A DNA stretch of 64,000 nt from NCBI GenBank assembly GCA_018820765.1, contig JAHJNN010000002.1, positions 1 to 64,000 of the forward strand, written 5' to 3'. Shown here one piece after another: positions 58,295 through 64,000 of this stretch (positions are counted from its first letter, which is position 1; the number at the start of each line of letters is the position of its first letter). The notes beneath the pieces were generated by a model that did not search any database, was not told the DNA's origin, and saw only the letters and a program-made list of their open reading frames with translations. Position numbers and translations under genes: made by a program. Source of the stretch: Gammaproteobacteria bacterium. GTDB taxonomy: Bacteria > Pseudomonadota > Gammaproteobacteria > Burkholderiales > Thiobacillaceae.

Positions 58295-58582
58295 TTACGA
58301 ATGAACCGGCGAAGCCGAGAGCTTGACGCCGAGTGCGTGCAGCAGCTTGAGCATGGTGTCATAGCGCGGCTTGGCGCCGGGTGTCAGCGCCTTGTATAGG
58401 CTTTCGCGGCCCAGCCCGGCATCCTTGGCGAGTTGCGCCATGCCGCGGGCGCGGGCCACGTCGCGCACGGCGGTCAGGAAGACATCGGGGTCGGGGTCTT
58501 CCAGTGCGGCGGTGATGTATTCCGCGATGGTCTCTTCGTTGTCGAGATAATCGGCGGCATCGAAGGTGGAAAATTTGGCCAT
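58295..58582 (-). CDS. HigA-type antitoxin of an addiction module
   Basis: A 95-residue protein with a helix-turn-helix (MAQLAKDAGLGRESLYKALT) in the pattern of antidote proteins of RelE/HigB-type modules, N-terminal FDAADYLDNEETIAEYI. It starts 3 bp after the toxin stop. Confidence 0.9.
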   Translation of the reverse strand: MAKFSTFDAADYLDNEETIAEYITAALEDPDPDVFLTAVRDVARARGMAQLAKDAGLGRESLYKALTPGAKPRYDTMLKLLHALGVKLSASPVHS

Positions 58583-58585
58583 GGT

Positions 58586-58884
58586 TCACTCCTTGTCCAG
58601 CGTTCGTGCCATTTCAATGGCGCGTTTGATGTCGCGCTTCTGCGAGGACTTGTCGCCGCCCAGCAGGAGCAGGTAGACCACCTCGTCGCGCCGGGTGTAA
58701 TAGACACGGTAGTCCGGCCCGGTGTGGATGCGCATTTCTGAAATTCCCTCGCCAACCGGTTCGCAGTCACCGAAGTTTCCGTGTCGGCAGACCGGACGCG
58801 ATGAATGATCCGGGCGCGCCCGATTTTGTCCTTCAGGGCCGCAAGCCAGGTGTCGAATTCTTCCGAGCGCAGGAAGGTGTTCAT
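58586..58884 (-). pseudogene. RelE/HigB-type toxin, frameshifted
   Basis: The first part reads MNTFLRSEEFDTWLAALKDK and ARIIHRVRSAD, then the frame breaks near 58784. Adding one base restores HGNFGDCEPVGEGISEMRIH and YRVYYTRRDEVVYLLLLGGD to the stop. Both halves match RelE-fold addiction-module killer proteins. As it stands the toxin is inactive or mis-sequenced, while the antitoxin is intact. Confidence 0.85.
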
Positions 58885-58892
58885 GGCTTACT

Positions 58893-58908
58893 GTATCCAA
58901 ACGGATAC
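58893..58908. promoter_or_regulatory. Toxin-antitoxin operator
   Basis: GTATCC-AAAC-GGATAC, a 6-bp inverted repeat 9 bp upstream of the toxin ATG. On the minus strand it sits between TTGCAT (-35) and TACAGT (-10), fitting HigA autorepression. Confidence 0.6.
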
Positions 58909-58926
58909 CATAATGCAACCCATTAT

Positions 58927-59706
58927 TCAGGGCGCCGGGTTACCTGGCCGATGCTGCATGACCTGGCCGATCGAGTGCGCCCCCGGCGCATAGGCCGCCA
59001 TCGCCGCGCCGGTGGCCGACACGAAGACGGCGGTCAGCACGAAGGGCAGGGCGGTTCGGCGCACGGCCGATTCGAGCCAATGCGGCGAATCGGCGGCCTT
59101 GATCTTGCGGTAGAGCGCGTAGGACAGCGCGCCGTCGACCAGCAATTCGGCGAACAGCATCGGCGCGGCGTAGACCACATACAGCGACGCCAGCGCGAGG
59201 CCGAGCGCGAACACGACGGCGATGAGGGGAATCGCGAGTTCGTCGGCGTCGCCCACCGCGCTCGTCGCCTCCGCCAGTGGCGACGAATCGGACTCGACCG
59301 GCGCGAACGTCGCCGGCCCGTCGAACGACCCGCTGGCGCCGCCCCCGCCAAAGTTGCCGCCGCCGCCCTCGAAAGCGGGCGCCCCGCCGCCGGACCCGCT
59401 CGGCACCAGCCCGGAAAGATCGGGGATGTCCACGTAATCCTCCGCCTTGGTGCGCAGCCACAGCCACAGCAGCAAGAGGAAAACGCCATACGCCGCCAGC
59501 AGCGCCAGCGGATAGCGCAACGCCATGCTGGTCACGCCCGCCTCGAGCATCAGAAAGGAAAACAGCAGGCCCGCCGCCCCGGTGAGGCCGACGATCAGGC
59601 TCATCTGGACGCGTGGGAAGGCATCCTGTTCGAGGCGCCGCTTGATGTGCAGGATGGCATGCGAGCGGGTGAGGTGAAGGCGGCGGGGTATCGGGTTATG
59701 CCCCAT
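58927..59706 (-). CDS. Membrane protein with Gly-rich loop, unknown
   Basis: A 259-residue protein with two N-terminal helices, a glycine-rich low-complexity loop (about 105-125) and two to three C-terminal helices. It overlaps the sterol-desaturase gene by 11 bp. No family recognised. Confidence 0.75.
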   Translation of the reverse strand: MGHNPIPRRLHLTRSHAILHIKRRLEQDAFPRVQMSLIVGLTGAAGLLFSFLMLEAGVTSMALRYPLALLAAYGVFLLLLWLWLRTKAEDYVDIPDLSGLVPSGSGGGAPAFEGGGGNFGGGGASGSFDGPATFAPVESDSSPLAEATSAVGDADELAIPLIAVVFALGLALASLYVVYAAPMLFAELLVDGALSYALYRKIKAADSPHWLESAVRRTALPFVLTAVFVSATGAAMAAYAPGAHSIGQVMQHRPGNPAP

Positions 59707-60418
59707 CGTTGACGTCCTTGTAGGCGAGCATCCGGATCAGTTGCTGTTCCTTTGCATCGTCAAAGCCGCACGTGTGAACCCACTCTTTGGGGTTCTCATA
59801 GGTTCCGAACAGCATGTCCCACCAGGTGATGTCTCCGTAGTTGTTCTTGTGTCGGTTGTACTGATGATGGATGCGATGCATCTCGGGACGCTGGAAGATG
59901 TACCCGACCCAGCGAGGCGTTTTGACATTGGTGTGATAGAAGAACTCGCCGAGTGCAGTGCAAAGCGTGTAGATGGCGCCTGCCTCAAGTGACAGACCGA
60001 GGAATGCGTAGACGAGCAGACTGCCAATGATCGAGTTGACGATCATTTCGCCAGGGTGCTTGTAGAAGGATGTGATGACTTCGAGCCGTTGCGGGCTGTG
60101 GTGGATCTGATGGAAGCCGCGCCACAGAAAGCTGTATTCATGGCGCCACCGGTGCCACCAATAGAACACAAACGTGGCGATGACGTATGCGATGAGCCCG
60201 CCCGCTGCGGGTGACACGTGCTCCGAAAGCTGAAAGACCGACGCCGAGGACAACCAGCGTTCCCAGGTGACGCCCGCGAGCAGGATGACGCCGAGTTGGA
60301 CGCCGTTGATCAGGAGCACCCGCAGGGGCCAGGTGCGCACCTTCGGCAACGACCATCCGGGGACGACACGCTCAAGCACGAAGCAGAAGGCAAACACCGC
60401 AATGATGGTCGATAGCAC
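59696..60418 (-). CDS. Sterol desaturase/fatty acid hydroxylase family protein
   Basis: A 240-residue membrane di-iron enzyme. Histidine clusters HRWRH, HQIHHS, HTNVKTP and HRIHHQYN are intact. Substrate lipid unknown. Downstream membrane gene overlaps by 11 bp. Confidence 0.9.
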   Translation of the reverse strand: MLSTIIAVFAFCFVLERVVPGWSLPKVRTWPLRVLLINGVQLGVILLAGVTWERWLSSASVFQLSEHVSPAAGGLIAYVIATFVFYWWHRWRHEYSFLWRGFHQIHHSPQRLEVITSFYKHPGEMIVNSIIGSLLVYAFLGLSLEAGAIYTLCTALGEFFYHTNVKTPRWVGYIFQRPEMHRIHHQYNRHKNNYGDITWWDMLFGTYENPKEWVHTCGFDDAKEQQLIRMLAYKDVNDGA

Positions 60419-60611
60419 AGGCTGGCTACTCCTCTGTGGGATAAGGCTCGATCCGGGCCGCGCGCAACCGCGGGCAGGCCGATGAAGGACGCATGCCTAG
60501 AATTGCAGCATTCCGGCGTGCGTGCAATATCGTAACCGGCCCCAAGGCAACAAAACGCGGGTCCTGGGCGAATAGGGCCGCCCGGAACTGACCCGGAGTA
60601 GTGCCTTTCTA

Positions 60612-60809
60612 CTTTCCGACTGCGCCACTCACTGGCGCATCCAGCTCGGCAGCAGGCTATTGCGGGAATCAAAGCGCACCGTGGCGACCGTTGCGTTGGA
60701 GGTGGGCTACGAGTCCGAAGCCGCGTTCTCGCGCGCGTTCAAGCGCATGGTCGGCATGCCGCCGGCAGCGTGGAAAAAGGCGCAGGCCAGCCGCAAAGCG
60801 GGGGGTTGA
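60612..60809 (+). pseudogene. C-terminal remnant of an AraC-family regulator
   Basis: The frame reading THWRIQLGSRLL, RTVATVALEVGYESEAAFSR and AFKRMVGMPPAAW is the second helix-turn-helix of an AraC regulator, ending with TGA at 60807-60809. No start codon or N-terminal domain precedes it; the frame upstream is not protein-like. A truncated gene. Confidence 0.85.
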
Positions 60810-60882
60810 ACGCGCAGCTGATGGGGCCGGGTTGAAATGTTCTGGGGAATCAAAATGATCCTGGCCCTTTGGGTTTCCAAAA

Positions 60883-60910
60883 AATTACGGGGACCGAAGT
60901 CCCCGTAATT
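60883..60910 (-). terminator. Intrinsic terminator of the OmpA-family gene
   Basis: AATTACGGGGA/TCCCCGTAATT, an 11-bp stem with a 6-nt loop; on the minus strand the stem runs into six T. Confidence 0.88.
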
Positions 60911-60927
60911 GGCTTTGTTGGAAATGC

Positions 60928-61575
60928 TTATTTCATCTCTACCAGTTCGACGCGACGGTTCTTGAAACGGCCTTCATCGGTAGCGTTGTCGGCAACCGGC
61001 TGGGATTCGCCGTAGCCCTTGGCAAACAGGCGGTCTGCAGCGATACCCTTGCTGGCCAGATAGTTACGGACAGCGTTAGCTCGTCGCTGGGACAGCTTCA
61101 TATTGTATTCGTCACTGCCGCGACTATCCGTGTGGCCTGCAACTTCAATATTCACGTTGCCCCAACTATCCAGGGAAGCGACATCTTTGTCGATGCTATC
61201 GAGGTCTTCCTGCCGTATGGCGGATTTGTCGAAATCAAAATTCACGCCTTCCAGCACCAGTTTCTTCGGCGGTACGGGTGCGGGTACAGGCGCGACATAA
61301 GCCGGAGCGGGAGCGGGTGGCGCGACATAAGCCGGCGCAGGTTCAGGCGCTGCAGCAACCTGCGCGGGCGGCGCGGGTACCGGGCAGGGGGTGCCGAGAA
61401 GGGCGCGGCCCGGACAGCCGATCGTCCTGTAAAGCTCATAGCCGATCGTTTTTCCGGTCGGGCTGGCGGCGTTGGACGGATCGTAAAAAACGCCCTCGGC
61501 TGCGTATGCAGTGACAACCCCAGTAGACATCAGGATTGCTGCGAGGCTGCTGAAAAGAAAAGGGGTTGTACGCAT
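60928..61575 (-). CDS. OmpA-family outer-membrane protein
   Basis: A 215-residue protein with signal peptide ending TAYAA and a proline/alanine-rich repeat linker (PAPAYVAP, about 70-95). The C-terminal OmpA peptidoglycan-binding domain shows NFDFDKSAIRQED and GHTDSRGSDEYNMKLSQRRA. It lacks the N-terminal barrel. The start at MRTTPFLFSS follows AGGAGC. Confidence 0.9.
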   Translation of the reverse strand: MRTTPFLFSSLAAILMSTGVVTAYAAEGVFYDPSNAASPTGKTIGYELYRTIGCPGRALLGTPCPVPAPPAQVAAAPEPAPAYVAPPAPAPAYVAPVPAPVPPKKLVLEGVNFDFDKSAIRQEDLDSIDKDVASLDSWGNVNIEVAGHTDSRGSDEYNMKLSQRRANAVRNYLASKGIAADRLFAKGYGESQPVADNATDEGRFKNRRVELVEMK

Positions 61576-61581
61576 GATCAA

Positions 61582-61846
61582 GCTCCTATTAATGTGAATT
61601 CGAGCAAAATTTGAAGGGCATCTTGAAATCGCGTTTCCAGATGTTTTGCTGACCCGTTAGATGCAGACTAAATTAAAACGCCCACCCGTTCGGTGCGCTG
61701 GCGAACATAGGACCGTTTATTCGCAATCGGGTTGAAAAACGCCGCAAACCAGGCTGCAAGCGCGCGATGCAATTGCATATGGTCTTTAATGGGAGGGCGC
61801 AGGACGCACGGGTTCTGACAATCGATTCTCAACCGGGAGCATAGCG
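61582..61846. other. 265-bp gap between ompA-type and doxX genes
   Basis: Divergent promoters for the two genes must lie here. No RNA gene, repeat or further ORF is seen. Confidence 0.5.
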
Positions 61847-62239
61847 ATGCAAAACAATCTGGACGACATCGGCAAGCTGGTCTTACGCCTCACCCTCGGC
61901 ATCCTCATCCTGCTGCACGGCACTGCCAAACTCATGCACGGCATCGCGCCGATCGAGGGCATGGTGGGCGCGATGGGCATGCCCGGCTTCGTTGCCTACG
62001 GCGTGTATGCGGGCGAGATCCTCGGGCCGCTCCTCCTCATCACCGGCTTCTATGCCCGCCTCGGCGCCGTGCTGATCGCCCTCAACATGCTCTTCGCGTT
62101 CGCGCTCGCCCACACCGGTGAACTCACGAGCCTCACCAAAACCGGCGGCTGGGCGCTGGAACTGCAGGGCATGTTCCTGTTCACCGCGATCGCACTGGCG
62201 CTCACCGGGCCCGGGCGGATCAGCGTCAACCGGCGTTGA
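61847..62239 (+). CDS. DoxX-family membrane protein
   Basis: A 130-residue protein with four membrane helices; LVLRLTLGILILLHGTAKL and GEILGPLLLITGFYARLGA match DoxX/DoxD-type. Members act in thiosulfate oxidation in some archaea, and in redox homeostasis in others; the role here is unknown. Confidence 0.9.
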   Translation: MQNNLDDIGKLVLRLTLGILILLHGTAKLMHGIAPIEGMVGAMGMPGFVAYGVYAGEILGPLLLITGFYARLGAVLIALNMLFAFALAHTGELTSLTKTGGWALELQGMFLFTAIALALTGPGRISVNRR

Positions 62240-62330
62240 GCCGCAAGCCGGCGCGGTCGCCAGCGCCACGTTTGAGCCGGCTCTCTTGCGGAGTTGGCTT
62301 CGACGAGGCCCGTGAATGCGCTGCCCTGGT

Positions 62331-62705
62331 TTATTGCTGCAAAGCCTTGCTCATGCCATTTGACCAATCCGAAACAAACGCGTGAATCGACTCGGTGAAG
62401 TCAGGGTCCTGATGCGTCTTGTCGATCGTGCAGTGAACGATCAAATTCTGACGCGTTTCATCATAAGTAATCGTCCACGCCAGCGCATGCGGGCAATCGA
62501 CCAATGCGTAACGGACCCCGTTTCTGATTTCGTCGCGTCGTAGATTGAAGGCCCCCCAGATGCAATAAATGTCGCCTTCGTTTTTGCTGCTTGGGGTTGC
62601 CGTGCTGATGGATGCGCACAGGCTTGTCAGGTTGTCGATCGTCAGCAAGTTCTTGAGGTGGCTGATATCCAGGCCGGGATGATGAACTTCTCGAGAAAAT
62701 TCCAT
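62331..62705 (-). CDS. Hypothetical protein
   Basis: A 124-residue protein (MEFSREVHHPGLDISHLKNL) with an alpha-beta pattern and no signal or membrane helix. Not recognised. Its base composition is less GC-rich than neighbouring genes. Confidence 0.6.
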   Translation of the reverse strand: MEFSREVHHPGLDISHLKNLLTIDNLTSLCASISTATPSSKNEGDIYCIWGAFNLRRDEIRNGVRYALVDCPHALAWTITYDETRQNLIVHCTIDKTHQDPDFTESIHAFVSDWSNGMSKALQQ

Positions 62706-62766
62706 GCTGTATTCAGTACCGATTGATTGTTCTGTGTTGAAAAATATTCTCTAGCCAGGATATTTA

Positions 62767-63615
62767 CTAGCCCAGGCCCCGTTCAAAACACGTCAGCCGC
62801 ACATCCACACTCAACGACAGCGCCGTCAGCGCAGCGGCCGCCGCGCGGCCCTCGGCAGTGGCGCGGAAGAGATGCGGCGTCATCGCCAGCAGGTCGGCGA
62901 TCTGCTCGGCGCTGGTCAATTCGATCGAGAAGCTGACCGTTTCCGTCGGCAAGCGGCTAAAGCCTGCCGGGGTTTGCAGGTCGGCCGGGCGTTCCGGCTT
63001 CAGGCTGGGGTAGATGATCTCGCGCAGTTCGCGCAGATGATCCGGCCCCGCATCGACCTGCACCAGCAGGCCGCCCGGATTGAGCACCCGCGCAAACTCC
63101 GCATACACGGGGAAGCCGAACATGCACAGCACCCGATCCAGCGTGCCCGGCAGCACCGGCAGGTTGGCGTTGCTGCCCACGACCCAGCTGGGCCGCTTGT
63201 CCTGCTTCGCCGCCGACAACACCGCCCATTTGGAAATATCCAGCCCCAGCAGCGCCAGCGTTTGTTCATCCCCCACCGCTGCGGCCAGCTGGCGCAGGTA
63301 GTAGCCCTCGCCACACCCGGCATCGAGACAGCTGATGCTCGCGTCAGCAGGCAGATCGGCCAGCACGGCCCGGCTCACCGCAGCGGCAATCGGCTGGTAA
63401 AAGCCCGCCGTTAGAAAACGTCGACGCGCCGCGACCATCTCCTTGCTGTCGCCCGGATCGCGCGAGCGTTTGTGTTGCACCGGCAGTAAATGCGTATAGC
63501 CCTGGCTGGCGATGTCGAAACTGTGGCCGGATGCGCAGCTCCAGGCGGAACCCGTGCAATGCAATGGCGTGCCATCCAACGGGCAGGCGAGCGCCTGGAA
63601 GGGCGTGACGCTCAT
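62767..63615 (-). CDS. rlmA: 23S rRNA (guanine-N1)-methyltransferase RlmA
   Basis: A 282-residue enzyme that methylates G745 of 23S rRNA. The N-terminal zinc-ribbon is CPLDGTPLHC..SWSCASGHSFDIA-like (C11, C20 and following), then SAM motif LDAGCGEGYYLRQL and FPVYAEFARVLNPGG. The start overlaps the GNAT stop by 4 bp. Confidence 0.9.
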   Translation of the reverse strand: MSVTPFQALACPLDGTPLHCTGSAWSCASGHSFDIASQGYTHLLPVQHKRSRDPGDSKEMVAARRRFLTAGFYQPIAAAVSRAVLADLPADASISCLDAGCGEGYYLRQLAAAVGDEQTLALLGLDISKWAVLSAAKQDKRPSWVVGSNANLPVLPGTLDRVLCMFGFPVYAEFARVLNPGGLLVQVDAGPDHLRELREIIYPSLKPERPADLQTPAGFSRLPTETVSFSIELTSAEQIADLLAMTPHLFRATAEGRAAAAALTALSLSVDVRLTCFERGLG

Positions 63616-64000
63616 AGCGCGACCTTCAGCTTGCGCCCGCCGGTAATGGCGAAACCTTCGCGCTCATAAAATGCCAAGGTTTTGTCAAACTGGGGAAGCG
63701 GTGGGGTTGTCACTTCCAGCCGCGTCCAGCCACGCGATTTGCCAAAAGACTTTGCCTGGGCCACGAGATCGAGCCCCACATTCCTTGAGCGGAATCCGGG
63801 ACGCACGTATAGCTCGGGTATGGTTCCGAAGGCGCCTTCGGCGTAAAGGGCATGGCTTTCAACCATCGCAATGAACCCGACCGCACGTTGTTGTTCGTCG
63901 CGTGCAACGAATACGAAATACTTTTCCCGGTTGAGAAAGTCCACGAGCCGGTCTGTTGTTTCCTCAAGATCGAAATTGAATGCCTGAACACCAATGGCAT
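63612..64000 (-). CDS. GNAT acetyltransferase, 5' end beyond window
   Basis: The open frame runs off the window, beginning AIGVQAFNFDLEETTDRL and continuing to LAFYEREGFAITGGRKLKVAL. The acetyl-CoA motif region is LYVRPGFRSRNVGLDLVAQA. The N-terminus lies outside. Substrate unknown. Confidence 0.85.
   Translation of the reverse strand, partial: AIGVQAFNFDLEETTDRLVDFLNREKYFVFVARDEQQRAVGFIAMVESHALYAEGAFGTIPELYVRPGFRSRNVGLDLVAQAKSFGKSRGWTRLEVTTPPLPQFDKTLAFYEREGFAITGGRKLKVAL

Overview
This is a GC-rich chromosomal window from a betaproteobacterium. The gene order thrS-infC-rpmI-rplT-pheS-pheT-ihfA-merR-tRNA-Pro, the ftsK-ispD-ispF block and the mix of redox genes (cytochrome b561, a c-type cytochrome, a SoxH-like metallohydrolase, an AprA-like flavoprotein) suggest a Thiobacillaceae/Nitrosomonadales-type chemolithotroph. 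That placement is inferred from gene content and is not proven. No rRNA, CRISPR array, phage or intact insertion sequence was seen. Two tRNA genes (Val-GAC, Pro-GGG) are present.

Layout. 1-6.6 kb: housekeeping genes bcp, an Smr-domain gene and trxB (minus strand), then ftsK-ispD-ispF-thpR (plus), with dispersed repeats at the far left. 6.6-14.6 kb: tRNA-Val and the translation/IHF operon; infC appears to start at a non-AUG (ATC) codon, as expected for IF3 autoregulation. 14.7-17.7 kb: sodB, two small AT-richer membrane-protein genes, a DUF6499-like regulator and a lipoprotein. 17.7-22.5 kb: a selenium/ergothioneine-flavoured block, selD-egtD-selO (minus), divergent from an EgtB/SenA-type sulfoxide-synthase homologue. 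22.5-26.0 kb: molybdenum cofactor genes moaA and mobB-moeA-moaD-moaE, separated by a ModE-like palindrome.

26.3-37.5 kb is the most unusual part. A GntR/UTRA regulator is followed on the same strand by an AprA-like flavoprotein, a minimal AprB-like ferredoxin, a HEAT-repeat protein, a 7Fe-type ferredoxin, a taurine/sulfonate-type ABC importer whose substrate-binding protein carries a NosL-like C-terminal domain (interrupted by a +1 frameshift), and a 1179-residue protein that fuses a GltD/NfnB-like module to a PyrK/NfnA-like module. Near-identical operator-like sequences lie upstream of the regulator and upstream of the fusion gene, so the whole set looks like one regulon: import of a small anionic compound coupled to NAD(P)H/ferredoxin-driven redox chemistry. 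The substrate cannot be read from the sequence.

37.5-44.4 kb: marR-cytochrome b561-yceI-yceI under a striking palindromic promoter/operator, rlhA, an orphan ModE DNA-binding domain, a DUF302 protein, crcB-DUF190 and a TSUP permease. 44.4-55.4 kb: two GGDEF proteins, a metallo-beta-lactamase-fold hydrolase, a GyrI-like protein, a CobD/CbiB-family membrane protein, an SpmA-SpmB type protein, ppx, a second DUF302 gene, a DUF1223 gene and a C-terminal-haem cytochrome. 55.7-64 kb: accessory content, namely a NUDIX hydrolase, membrane proteins, two methyltransferases (one RlmA), a HigBA-type toxin-antitoxin locus with a frameshifted toxin, a sterol-desaturase-family enzyme, an AraC remnant, an OmpA-family lipoprotein-like protein, DoxX, and a GNAT acetyltransferase cut by the window end.
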